Shown here piece after piece: positions 38,867 through 50,759 of a stretch of DNA of 64,000 nucleotides. The DNA comes from Cardinalis cardinalis (lineage: Eukaryota; Chordata; Aves; Passeriformes; Cardinalidae), in assembly GCA_014549065.1 (NCBI GenBank), contig JACDOX010000230.1:464937-528936 (forward strand), read 5' to 3'. The notes beneath the pieces are model-generated. The model saw nothing but the letters and a program-made list of their open reading frames with translations. It was not told the DNA's origin and searched no databases. The position numbers and the translations under genes are program-made. Each line of letters begins with the position of its first letter. The first letter of the stretch is position 1.

Positions 38867-40967
38867 TTTAATCAANATTCAGTCCAGACTGTATATATCT
38901 GCCTGACTGTGCATATACTGCCTGTGAGCACCACAGAATGCTGCTGTAAACTCCTTTCAGCCAAGCCTTTAATATCACTGAAACAATGTTGGGAACTCTA
39001 AAACTAGCAGATATCTGGATTGATAGAAATGTTGAAAGACAATGGCAAATGCATTAAAAAAAAATAAAGGAAAACTAATCTTATTCCTGGAAACCAGTTG
39101 TCATTTCTGTATCCTAGTGATGATTTCCCTCTCACTGAATTATTGTCTACATCTGTGCTGAGGATGCAGAAAACCTTTTTTTATTTGGGTACTGGTCAGC
39201 CACTGGGAGCAAGAGACTTCTTGGTAGGCAGAATAGGGAGCATTCTGGGGAGGATACAGCCAAGAAACAAAATGATGCCTGAAAGGTGAGCCTGTAGTCT
39301 GAGGCAGCAAGGACTACGAATGAATGCAATATGATGGGAACAGGCAGAAGAAGGGTAGACAAATTGATTGGAACGGTTTTCCCTGGGTGTTTCTAAAGCA
39401 GTATTCCTGTTGTCATACAGGAATGCTGCATCANACACATTAGTAGTTCAGTTTCACAGGGTACAGAAAGTTAAAGAAAAACCACAATATCAGAATATCA
39501 CAATTCAGACATTACATTTCTGAAACTGAGAGAGANCATGCAAGGGAGCAATACTAGTGGTATTATATCTTTTTACCTTCAGTATTGAAATNGCCATATT
39601 CCCACTACTATGTAGTTGGTTAGACAAGAGATGCTTGGAGAACTCTTTAGTTTAAGCCTGGCAAGCTATTCAAACTTGTTTCCAGATTTTTGCCAGGCTG
39701 CCTGACAATATTTCATGATCACATGCCCCAAAANACATTCATGAATATATAAAACATTATCTGACAAAATGTTTCCAAGTTTTTCAAGCCTGCTACTGAA
39801 GAAAACAAAATAATCCTATTAAATNTTTTCTGTCTGCCCTTATTGTTGTACAGCAACATAGTTCTCAAGCAATACCNTTTTCTCCAAACTCTGTAATAAA
39901 CCATTACTAGCTTTTGTGCAGCTGCCACTGCTGCTGACTGGCTTTTGTACAAAAGAGTCATTGCCNATTTACTGTTTTGCCCTGCATTTCCCAGGGCAAG
40001 AGCCCTCACAAAGAAAAGATTCTGAAGCTGGTCATCCAAGCCTGTCCCAGGTCATCTCAGAAGCTGGCCTATTTACAATAAATTACTGCAACCATGAATC
40101 CGTTACCAACTTGTGGAAACTTACAGGAGTTAAGAGAGGTGAATTCAGGTCTGCAATAAATCAGGAAACAAAAACAAAAANAAAACCCAAAACAAACCAG
40201 CAAANCAAAACCAATTACACATAACCTGAGGAATTATCTGCTTTATTTAATTATCATTGAGACCTGAAGATGCAGAATGAGAAAATGGTGCATTGTGAAG
40301 CCAAAGGACTTCATGAGTATCTCAATCTGCGTACTTCACGAGTATCTTACCCTCAGTGTTTGACTTTTCACTGCTGNTCATCATTCCTTAACTGCTTCTC
40401 CACCTTACCAGATGGTTTTCCTTTTTAATGGGATTGGGGAAATGGTAACATATTTTGAGAGATGCCTTGCCAACTTATTTTGAAAGACCCCACACCAGCT
40501 TGCCCTAAGCTTCAAAAGAANTACAGAAAAGAAACCCCGAGTTTTATCTGTGTTGCTCTAAATCTCCATTTTGGTCGTATCATTCGTGTTCCTGTTACAC
40601 TATTTGTGTTACGAGCATCATCTGTCTTGGGGGAATTACAGCATCTAATACTAGAGATACTGTACATCAGCGTGACAAAACCACTGTCTGAAAATAAAAT
40701 ACATAACTCTCATTTGACATATGTTTATTGTTTTAAAAATCCCATTTCCTGCATTTATCTACAGCTCAGTGAGTATGTAGCTTTCTTGATTTAAGGAGCT
40801 AAAATTCTGACTTGTTACAATTATGGCAGCACAGGCAGGTTTTTTTTTATTATTATTTTTANGCAAAACAACTCCAATTTTTGAGGCTTTCAGCAGATAA
40901 CTAGGAAATGCACAAGTACCAAAAAAAAATAATGAAGGGCTTGATCTTACATTGTTGTGGTTTGCAG

Positions 40968-41063
40968 GAGAGAAAAGAACAGAAAAGCTCAATGATGCAT
41001 TAATGGCAGCCTCTAAATATCCCGCCTATCAGCCAAACTAAGGCCCACAAGACAGGAACAGAA
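40968..41063 (+). other. Weak exon-like segment flanked by acceptor and donor signals
   Basis: The segment follows TTTGCAG (40961-40967), a plausible acceptor, and ends at AGAAG|GTAAGC (donor at 41064). After a two-base split codon, one frame reads 23 residues (containing KLNDALMAASKYP) to a TAA at 41039-41041. Upstream of the acceptor I see no matching exon. It might be a terminal coding exon, a non-coding exon or chance. No protein family is recognised. Confidence 0.2.
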
Positions 41064-41957
41064 GGTAAGCACATAGTTTGTGATTTTTTTTTAACCTGTA
41101 AAGCTTTCGGAAGACTTGAATTCAAACAGTCCCAAATGCTTAGACAAAGACAGTGTTTCCACAATGAAGACTGCAAATATGGAGGGAGGATTTGTGTGTG
41201 TGTGTTAACTCTAAATTAACCTGCTTGGGACTAGAAACAGCCTAGCTGTAAAGCACTGATCACTCCCCAGGCAAATTTGCTTCTAAAGTAACTTAGCTCC
41301 TTCATAGCAAGTCAGAAATGTAAACTCTAAAATTGTGTAGATAGAATATTCTGATCATTCATCATCAAATGAGTCATGCCTTTTAATCTTAGCTTACAGA
41401 TGGCTCCTATTCTCTTGCCCTGTTACTCTGAGAGAGGATTTATAAAACAGACATTTCTTATCAGCATATATCACAGCACTGAGATATGAACAGGTAAGTG
41501 ACCATTTCTAACGTCATTTTCTAAATACGAAGCATAGAACCTCTCAAGTTAAAGCAATGTTGCCCAGGGGATGCATTTAATTGTTAACAATTCACTTTAA
41601 TAGCAGCTAAGCACATGTTAAATGGTACATTTTCATCCATGTCCTTTGCCTTAATTCCTATANGCAAGAACAAATATTAAGATCCTGAAGTGCTTGTACT
41701 GAAAGCATTTTAACATTCACATATTATATTAGAAAATAAATTTATGTTTTAGACAATTTTAGAATATCTAATTTTACTTGTTTCTATGCCTTCTGAAGTA
41801 TATCTTACCCTAGTTATACCAATATATATTTTAGCTTCAGGCTGCTTAAAGGTGAATTCCATTAATTATGAAAGAATGATCAAAGACAGCAGCTAACCTG
41901 TTTATATGCTCTGAATGAAGATGGTAAAATATTTTGATCCTGATGGAATAAGAATAG

Positions 41958-42353
41958 GTCGGTTGTGACTGTATTCACAGGAGTCTCAGGTTGAGGGAAG
42001 AGACAAGGATTTGACTCCATATTTCAAAAGTTGATTTATTATTTCATGACATATATTACATTAAAACTATACTAAAAGAATAGAATAAAGGATTTCATCA
42101 GAAGGCTATCTAAGAATAGAATAGGAAAGAATGATAACAAAGGTTTGTGACTCNNACTCTCTGTCCGAGCCAGTTGGGCTGTGATTGATTATTAATTTGA
42201 AACAACCAACATGGGCCAATCAAAGATCCACCTGTTGCATTCCACAGCAGCAGATAATTATTGTTTACATTTTGTTCCTGAGGTCTCTCAGCTTCTCAGG
42301 AGGAAAAATCCTAAGGAAAGGATTTTTCATAAAATATGTCTGCGACAGTCAGT
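41958..42353 (-). mobile_element. ERVK-type LTR, minus strand, with near-perfect 6-bp target duplication
   Basis: The LTR proper spans 41964-42347 (384 bp). Its plus-strand edges are TGTGACTG on the left and CTGCGACA on the right, so both orientations give TG...CA. The flanks are GTCGGT (41958-41963) and GTCAGT (42348-42353), matching at five of six positions with one G/A difference. A polyadenylation signal reads AATAAA on the minus strand (42040 down to 42035), and the body matches my recollection of a passerine ERVK LTR in minus orientation. There is no internal retroviral sequence, so this is a solo LTR. Two unknown bases lie at 42154-42155. The 61-codon frames from 42185 and 42211 lie inside it or run just past its edge and are not genes. 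Confidence 0.75.
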
Positions 42354-43764
42354 TCTTAACAAATTTGTAGCTGGTGAGAACAAAAATGTGAGTTAGGACA
42401 GTCTAAAACATATTTACTTTGCATTCAGGCAATAAATGTTGCCTAAAATCTTATCTGATTTATGATGGCATGGCTGATCATTAAATGCCATGAAAAAAGA
42501 AATGAATAATATAATGGGAGATACATACCCAAGACAATGACTGATATCAGCAACCAATTCAACAAACTCATAGTCACATATAGACTTAAGCATCATAACT
42601 GTGACCAGGGTTAGGCAAATCAAAAACTGAGCTATAATTTCTTTTCTCTTATTCAGATTCTTCACTATGCACCAGTGGTTCAGGATATTGCAATCACACT
42701 ATTGAGGAAGTAGAGTTCTTCCAGGTGTGCGGTTTTACCTGCACTTGTATCTGTTCTCTCATTCACNCCGCCACTCAAAACCTGTTTCACTCAGTAGTGA
42801 AAATTGTGAAAGCTGAAATGGTGCAAGCAAGGGGAAAACAAAAAGGGCAACAAATCATTATTTTCTGGCTTTTCATTACATTCCTGCACTTTTGAAAATC
42901 TCCTCGCTGTCCATTATCACAGATTTCTTATAATATAAGGCACAATTTAATCCATGCATATAAATGGGTGGGGTTTTTTTTAGAATTTGATGACAGGTTC
43001 TTCATTTCTGAGTGTTTCCATTACATGATATCTTTCCCTTCAACTAAAGAGCTAAAATAGAAATGCCACTTTTTTTTTTTTTTTTTTAATCACTGAGATA
43101 TACTTAGCTGGTTTATTCTTTTTCTGTAATTATTTCATGTCTTCTAAAAAATGTTTTTTAAAACATTGTCCTTTGACAATATAGTCTTGGTGTGGGTTAA
43201 TCTGTTGATACACAATGTTGTTTCTACTCAGAGAACACTTTGATAAAATATTTATGAGGTCAGCTTGTTCTGGTAGAAAGGGTTTTTATAGTAAAAGCAG
43301 AAAATGGAGAAAGTAGATCAGGGTTTCAGTGATGAAAAAATAGAAAGGAGGAAATTTAAAAAAAGGAGAATAAAGGGAATTGCACTCTATCATAAAAAAA
43401 AAGAAATTATGTACAGAGATGTAAAGATTAGGGAATGAGTTATAAGAAGAGGGTAAAGGGTAGGGAAAATAACAAGGTTATGAATATGAGGTCCAATTAA
43501 ATTATCAGAGTACACATTGAAGTAGCAAAACTGAAGATATGAACAAGTACATAAAGTGGAGTTGCCTCAGTTTTCTGGTCTTTGATGTGAANTAGTCCTA
43601 TAAGCGCAAGGAAGTGCAATATGGAAAATTATAAGTTTGTAAAAAAAAATTTAAAAGGAAAAAAGAAAAGCATTAAAAAGTCAAGACATAAAAAAATACT
43701 GAATTGTTAAGAGAATCAGGCAGAGGTAGGAGGGAATTGAAAGAAAAAAAAAAGGGCAAAAACG
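42354..43764. other. AT-rich non-coding stretch
   Basis: No gene or interspersed repeat is recognised. A perfect T18 run lies at 43070-43087, and A-rich stretches fill 43300-43760. Confidence 0.55.
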
Positions 43765-44190
43765 CTGGTGAAAGGTCTAAAAAATAAGTTTTTTGAGGAG
43801 CACCTGAGGCAACCAAAGTTGTTTAGCCTGGAAAAGAGGAGGCTCAGAGGAGATCTCATTTCTCTCCACAGCTTCCTAACAGGAAGGTGANGCCAGGTCA
43901 GGCTCAACCTTTTCTCCCAGCAACGAGTGACAGGACAAGAGGAAATGGAGTCAAGCTGTTCCAGGAGAGGTTAGGGTTGGACATCAGGAAGAATTTCTTC
44001 ANTGAAAGGGTGACTGAATGTTGGAATAGGCTGCCCAGGGAAGTCATGGAGTCACCTCCTTGGACCTGTCCAAGAAGTGACTGGATGAAGTACATAGTGC
44101 TGTGGTTTACTTGGTAGGGTGGTGGTGGGTCAAAGTTGAGCTCAATGATTTTAAAGGTCTTTCCCAGCCTTAATGAGTTTGTGATTCTNG
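43765..44190 (+). mobile_element. CR1 LINE 3' end, 5'-truncated, plus strand
   Basis: The sequence follows the CR1 3' region from the end of ORF2 into the 3' UTR. Landmarks are TTTAGCCTGGAAAAGAGGAG near 43822, GGACATCAGGAAGAATTTCTTC (position about 43979), AGGCTGCCCAGGGAAGTCATGG near 44029, and a terminal TTGTGATTCT just before 44190. The 3' end looks complete, and the 5' end is lost, as is usual for CR1. The short frames across it on both strands are relics. Three unknown bases are present. Confidence 0.9.
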
Positions 44191-45004
44191 GAAATAAAGT
44201 CACCNCTACTGCTGTCTTAAACCCAAAAAAGAGTTTATTTGAGAAATCAAATAAAATGGAAATCTGTGACAAACTAACTTTTGAATGTGTGGGTGACTGG
44301 GTTTCAGGGTAGTGTTTCCATTTCCACAAGCGCCACATTGGCACCTCTTAGTAAAAGGAAAGGCTACAAATTAAATTATGTAGCTTTTTAAGGTTAGATG
44401 GAAATATTGTATGACTATCTGATTTTTTGCTTCCCATAGCAAAAGCTNTTAAAAAATATCACTGGCAAAACAACAACAAAAAGTTATTTAGAAGATAACT
44501 CAGTGTGTAATGCAGAAAGAATTGTCTTAATGTAGGAAGAAAGGCCAAGCAGTGTTTAAGGAAGATGAGGTCACTGTACACTTCTGTTGAAGTGTAGAAA
44601 AGCTGAAAGAAGACAGAGCTAGGANGTACACAACTAATGTTGCTACAACATAGAAGGTGAATTGATCAAAAGCTAGGCTGAGTAAAGAATAAGAAAATGC
44701 ATGAGAGCATAGATAGTCAATATAAAGCAGAGAGTCGATTGAAGGAGGAAAAGGGTTAATGTAGAACATTTTAGAAGAGGGGAAGAAAGTGAAAGAAATT
44801 CAAACAAAGAGAATAAGATGAAGAAACTTCATTAACTCTGGCCAATGCAAGTGAAAAATACAAGATCTTCGTAAAGAAGAGCAACAATTGCTCTGTTTGG
44901 ATTAAAGCTTTCTTATGACTTTCTCGTGTTTCAACAAGTAGAACTTTTTAAGAGGCTGAAACTTGGATGACATTTCAAAAGCATAAGACTTGCAGTCAGA
45001 TAGA
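44191..45004. other. AT-rich stretch between two CR1 copies
   Basis: I see no gene or repeat in this interval. It separates CR1 copies in opposite orientation whose 3' ends face each other. Confidence 0.55.
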
Positions 45005-46985
45005 AATTCACAGAATCACAGAATCCCTAAGTTGGACAAGACCTTCAAGATCATCAAGTCCAACCCAGCCCTAACACCTCAACTAAACCATGGCACCGAG
45101 TGCCACATGCAACCTTTTTTTAAACATATCCAGCGATAGTGACTCCACCACCTTCCCAGGCAGACAATTCCAGTACTTTATCACTTTTTCCATAGAAAAC
45201 TTTTTCCTAATATCCAACCTAAATTTCCCTTGGTGCAGCTTGAGACTGTGTCCTCTGATTCTGTCACTTGCTGCCTAGTGAAAGAGACCAGCCCCCACCT
45301 GGCTACAGNCACCTTTCAGGGAGTTGTAGAGAGAGATAAGGTCACCCCTGAGTCTCCTTTTCTCCAGGCTAAGCAACCCCAGCTCCTTCAAACCTTCCTC
45401 ACAGGGTTTGTGTTCCCAGCCCCTCATCAGTCTTGTTGGCCTCCTCTGGATGCACTCAAGCCTCTCAATGTCCTTCCCAAACTGATGGGGCCAGAACTAG
45501 ACACAGCACTCAAGGTGTGGCCTCACCAGTGCCAAGTACAGGGGAAGAATNACCTTCCTGGTCCTGCTGGCCACACTATTCCTGACACAGGCCAGGATGC
45601 CATTGGCCACCAGGACACTCTGTTGGTTCATGTTCAGCCAGCTGTCAATCAGTACCCCAGGTCCCTTTCTCCCTGGGCACTGTCCAGCCACACCATCCCC
45701 AGCCTATAGCATTGCAGGGAGTTATTGTGGCCAAAATGCAGGACTTGGCACTTGGACTTATTAGACTTCATCTTATTGGACTCTGNCCATGCATCCAACC
45801 TTTCCATGTCTCTCTGCAGAGCCCTCCAACCTTCCAACAGATCGACACANGCTCCCAGCCTAGTGTCATCTGCAAATTTGCTAATNAAAGACTCAATCCC
45901 CTCATCCATGTCATCAATAAAAATATTAAACAGAACTGGCCANAGCACAGACCCCTGAGGGACACCACTGGTGACTGGCCGCCAGCTGGATGCAGCACCA
46001 TTCACCATCACTCTCGGAGTCCGGCCATCCAGCCAGTTCCTAACCCAGCAAAGAGTGCTCCTGTCCAAGCCACGGGNTGTCAGCTTTTCCAGGAGTGTGC
46101 TGTGGAAGACAGTGTCAAAGGCCTTGCTGAAATCCAAATAGCGAACATTTACANCCTTTCCTGCATCCACCAGACAGGTCGCCTGGTCATAAAAGGTTGG
46201 TGAAACACNACCTACCCCTCCTAAACCCATGCTGGCTAGGTCTGACAACCTGGCCATCCTGTAAGTTCTGTGTGATGACACTCAGTATAAACTGTTCCAC
46301 CACCTTACCGGGTACTGAGGTCAGGCTAACCAGCCTATAATTACCAGGATCCTCCTTCCCACCCTTTTTGTGAATGGGAGTCTCGTTGGCCAGCCTACAG
46401 TCATCTGGAAACTCCCAGTGAGCCAGGACTGTAGGTAAATGATGGAGAGCAGCTTTGCAAGCTCATCTGCCAGNTCCTTCATCACCCTGGGATGGATCCC
46501 AACTGAGCCCATAGATTTATGAACATCCAAGAGGCTCAGCAGCTCTCTGACTGCCTCNTCCTGGATAAAAGGGACCATTCTGCTCCCTGACACCCTCTTC
46601 CAACCCAGGAGGACAGCTGTCCTGAGGACCAGCCATCTTCCCACTAAAGACTGAGGCAGAGAAGGTGTTAAGGACTTCCACCTTCTCCTCATCCACAGTT
46701 ACTAAGTTCCCTCCCTCAAACAAAGGTTGGTCTTAGCCTTCTTTTTGCCATTAATGTATTTGTAAAAACATTTTTTATTACCCTTTGCAAAAGTTGCTGA
46801 ATTAAGTTNGAACTGAGCTTTGACCTCTGTAATTTTTTTCCCACATGCCCTAGAAGCCCCCTTGAATACTTCCTAAGAGACCTGGCCCTCCTACCAAGCA
46901 TAATATATCCCCTTTTTATTCCTAAATTGCCCATTTGAGCTGAACATTTTCCTCGTCTACTTGTCTTTCAGCACNCAGGGACAGT
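45005..46985 (-). mobile_element. CR1 LINE, minus strand, 3' end intact, about 2 kb
   Basis: The 3' terminus lies at 45005-45070 (plus strand ATTCACAGAATCACAGAATCC), the typical CR1 tail in reverse. The 3' UTR and the C-terminal and central parts of ORF2 follow upstream to about 46985, where similarity is lost by 5' truncation. CR1 moves by target-primed reverse transcription using ORF2, an endonuclease plus reverse transcriptase. Only the reverse transcriptase part and its flanks remain here. The copy is broken by frameshifts and lacks the endonuclease and ORF1, so it cannot move. About 15 unknown bases are scattered through it. Confidence 0.95.
45649..46934 (-). pseudogene. Decayed CR1 ORF2 reverse transcriptase
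   Basis: Minus-strand frames at 46716-46934, 46321-46692 and 45649-46281 are successive, frameshifted pieces of CR1 ORF2. The first resembles the linker before the reverse transcriptase. The second carries the KSMG..GIHPRVMK region of the N-terminal reverse transcriptase. The third carries the palm motifs: DFSKAFDT (about 46110-46137), SGVPQGSV (about 45952-45975) and the catalytic FADDT (about 45862-45876). Both catalytic aspartates are still encoded. The family's ORF2 is roughly 1,000 residues long; this relic covers under half and needs at least two frame changes, so no functional enzyme is made. Confidence 0.9.
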
Positions 46986-49048
46986 CCACCATACAAGTCT
47001 TGTGTGACGTTAAGAAAGAAATTTCACTGTAGAAGCTCATGTAAAATAAAATCAAACTTTATGAAGTGCTGTAAGATTGTTAGAATGAGGATGAAATAAG
47101 AGTGTAATGTAATTTATTGATTTTTTCTGTTTCATGGAGGCTGTGAAGGACTGTTCAATACTTTTAAGTCTTACTTTTAAAAGAGTTCATTTATGGGTCT
47201 CATAATGTGGAAATAGAAGTAGGTGGGACAAATTGTCAGTAGAGTTGGTCACATGGAACAATTCTCACACTTTAAAGTGAAAACACAGGATGATTAAAGA
47301 TAGCATAAGTTTTACCAGACAGAATATTTATTGTTTGGAAATGTCCAATTACATTCTTTCCTGTAAAAGGAAAAACTTGGAAGTCAAAAATACTGTATTG
47401 GATGGCACATATTCCCAAAGAATGAAGGACCACATTTTTCTCATATTTATATTACAGTAATTTAAGCAATAATTAAGACAAAAATAACAGTTTTAACTTA
47501 GGTTCACTAAGCCAGGATTTACTGTCCTGGTTATCCTTTCCTCTTCTCACAGCCACAAGCAACTCAGGAACTTTGGGGGCTGGTAACTGATTTATGGTTT
47601 TTGAAGATTCCTATCCTAAAAAGAGATTTAGTGTCTAATTCCATAAGAATAGAGAGGATACATTTATACCAGCTTTGACTGAAATAAGTTCATGCAAAAT
47701 TGACTTATTTCTAATGTGCTTTATCCAATCCTTTAAAATCAGTAGTTAATAACATGAAGTAAAAAAATTCTTTCTAAAATATATGTTCACTTTNCACCTA
47801 GAAAACCATAATATATCATACACATGTGACTGCTGCATTTTTTGTGTCTCTTTGTCCTATCACTGACCTCATAAATATGTATTCATATCTATTCAGTACT
47901 AAGCACTTGTGATTGAAATTAGTATTAGGGCATATGTAGAACTGATTAAACAAGTGAAAAAAATAGAGATGTTTGTTATAAAGACAAAAACATTAAAGTG
48001 ACTAGAATTCTAAGGCAGAAATATTCAGTGGCTTGGGATGAAAACCCACAGTTTGTAGGTATTTTTAGAATCATGTTAATTTTGCAGCTAGCCATTTTTT
48101 CCCTGCATATATAGTTTAATAATGTTTCAAAATTAACAAGTAAACATTCTGATTAGAAATATATAATGATCTATACCTCTTCAAGATTTCACAATTTCAT
48201 TCTTCACTGTATATATTAAAGACTATGTGATCTTGAAAGACTGCTAGAAGGACATATACCTAGTCAAGATGTTACAGGAGGTTAGCATCAAACTTGTGGA
48301 AGACAGAGCTGAAAATACAACATGCCAAAAATCCCTTTCATCCAAATTTCTTTAAATATACATGTATAAAATGAGTGGAAATGTACTTTTGTGCTAATTT
48401 GATAAACATGATGGAAAATCCCATTTTTCCTGTGATATGTAGTTATNAGAAAAGGCAGAATATCTAAATAGGTCTTGTTTTCTCCTTACAGACTTTAACT
48501 GTTGTGAAACATGGGGATTAGTATCATTAAAAGCTTTTACCTTAGATAATTAATCATGTAATTGGTTGAAATAAAAGGACATCCCATTATTCCACACAGT
48601 CAGGCTTATTTATCTGCTCACTTCTGCTAGTTAGGAGACAAAGGAAAAGGTAGGATGTATACCCATTAAAAGAGAAGAAGGAAAAATNCTGTTGCAGACT
48701 TTCATCTAGTAGTTTCATGGCTCACTACAAAATAAACCAATTAATTCATCTGACTTTTTGCAAATCCNTTGCAATTCATCAGAACCATTTTTACTATCTT
48801 TAAATAAATGCTAACCCATTTGATAAGTTAACTGTGACCTGTAGGCTGCTTGCAATTACTTTGTTATGGCTTTTGGCTAAACATTCCTCATGCTGTGTTT
48901 ACTCATTGAAGTTTACACTTCTCTTGAAGCACCTGGATCCCTCAGGTTGCTTAGAACTGAAAGTAGAGGTAAGAAATAGTTTCTTAAATTCTGGTGANCG
49001 GTGCTAAAATTCCACCTAACTTCAGATGCAAAAACACATTTAAAAGTA
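46986..49048. other. AT-rich non-coding stretch
   Basis: No gene or interspersed repeat is recognised. No reading frame of 60 codons or more was noted. A CCAGGA...TGTCCTGG arrangement at about 47514-47533 resembles ERVL termini but has no LTR body. Confidence 0.5.
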
Positions 49049-49671
49049 CATCCTTCTCAGAGGCTGTTTCAGCCCCGAGAAGTGTGAGGGAGTTCTGGGG
49101 CAGCCTGTGCTCCGAAGAATGAGACTGGACTCTTCGCTTTTTGGTCTTCAGGTTGTTTATTATTTCTTATCTATAAAACTTTCCTCCTGCCCAGCCGAGG
49201 TCTGGACAGCCAGGCAGCCAAAGGCACTCTGACCGCCCCCGAGGCGGTCTTGTCTTTATGTACTACAAATTANGTATAACATATTTACCTTTATTTTCCA
49301 ATACCAATCACCCATATTGAACTGTGCACCTCTGTGTCAAACCAATCCCCAAGTGCCAACATCACCACAGAAAATGGATGACAAGAAGAAGAAAGAAGAC
49401 GGACAAGACACGCCCTGATCCCTCCATCTTGTNTCCATAACCCCCTGTACCAAAACCTAAAACCTACATATTCACCCTGTAAATACATCATTCCCACACC
49501 ATTCAAACCTGAGTGCCTCTCATGTCCTCATACACAGGTGGCAAATCCCTAGATGGATCAAAGTCAAGCCACCAGGCACTTCTGGCAACATTCCAGGTCC
49601 TCTGAGCCCCCCAAGAGGGTTCTCGGCAACTCTGGACATCTGGAGTGATGTGCTGAGTTCCCACACATCCT
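49049..49671 (-). mobile_element. Endogenous retroviral LTR, minus strand, candidate 6-bp target duplication
   Basis: The minus strand starts with TGTGGGAACTC at 49665 and runs to a CGGGGCTGAAACA block at about 49077-49065. This corresponds to a passerine-type LTR. A polyadenylation signal reads AATAAA on the minus strand (49161 down to 49156), followed by a GC-rich U5-like part. CATCCT occurs at 49049-49054 and at 49666-49671, a candidate 6-bp duplication as made by ERVK. If that is correct, the LTR would extend 10 bases beyond the CA at 49065, to 49055, and end in a non-canonical GA. The right boundary is firm, the left one uncertain. There is no internal sequence, so this is a solo LTR. 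Confidence 0.75.
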
Positions 49672-50759
49672 TAATCTTAATATAGAAGCACATCAAATAC
49701 TAGAGCTCCATAAATATAAAGTATATAAAACCATCTGTGCATCTAAAAGAGATTTGCTATTTCATTTCCACTCAGCCTATAATCTCTTATCAGTAATACA
49801 TCTATACACATGGTATGTAATATATAACTACATAGAGTTAATATGTGACTCTGTGCAGGGCTATCTTCATCTGCTCAGCTGCTTGCAGCTAATGGACTGT
49901 AGCAATCTTCTCTAGCAAAGTGTTTGGAACTAACCCTCCCACCAAGTCATTTTCTCTCCCACCCTAACACTAAATATTGCATGACAGCTTAGTTTTGAGT
50001 GCTACTNAGGGCCTGTCACAACTGAATGGTATACACCACAGAAGTCTTCTTCTGAGCCAGGACACTAGCCCTGAAGGTTATAAACACAAGAATGCAGCTC
50101 ACTTGTAGTGCCATCTGTCCTTTCAAAATAATATGGAACAGAAATTGAGTGAATGTACGAGGGCAGAGTGACACCANTGAGCTGATACATCTACTGCACT
50201 TTTGGTATTTTTAACCTAGCTCTGTGAAGATGAAAAGTTACTAACCCTTCTGTCATTGGATCTGTGCTTAAAGAATCAGAGATGATCAGCTAGGGAAGCA
50301 GAATTTAGAAAGAATTTTATAGGAAGTTGAAAGTGATGCTGTTGTCTCTTAAGGACTCTTTATTTCTTGAAGTTTCATTTATTTTCACCTAAATGCCTCT
50401 CTTGGTGTAAATAAAATATCTGTGTGATTTTTGACTAAACTTATGGATAGTTGCAACATTAAAGGCATTATTAAAAGAATTCAAGGCTGCTTGAATTTGC
50501 AGTTGAATTTGCCATTCTATACTCTTAAGGTGCTTTCCTTTAATTTGTATTGGATTTTAAGATATTAGCTTAAAATCAGTTTACCCCTCTTATTTGTGTG
50601 TTAGTACGTCTAAAAAAATTGCAACTCTTGAAACAGGCCACAGAAAATAATTTTNTAATACACTGTAGAGATGCAAGTGTTTTTTGTTTGGTTGGAAGAA
50701 AGTATCTACAAACACAAATCAATCCATTGATCCAAGACAAAAAATTGTTTTAAGATCAG
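49672..50759. other. AT-rich non-coding stretch
   Basis: No gene, repeat or regulatory element could be supported here. Confidence 0.55.

Larger units (their letters stand above)
34841..41957. other. AT-rich non-coding stretch
   Basis: No gene and no interspersed repeat are recognised. Longer frames (35480-35815, 36080-36394 and 40462-40794 plus; 38161-38526 minus) have no family resemblance and poor context. A C/T-rich tract lies at 38075-38150, an AAAT repeat near 37702-37718 and a three-copy tandem at 38818-38866. An exon-like segment at 40968-41063 is listed separately. Confidence 0.5.

Noticed and set aside
45230..46203. Plus-strand frames of up to 163 codons across the CR1
   Set aside because: They are antisense shadows of the CR1 reverse transcriptase and 3' UTR on the minus strand.
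47510..47535. CCAGGA and TGTCCTGG close together, like ERVL LTR ends head to tail
   Set aside because: No LTR body was recognised on either side and the spacing is arbitrary. A 6- to 8-base match alone is not enough.
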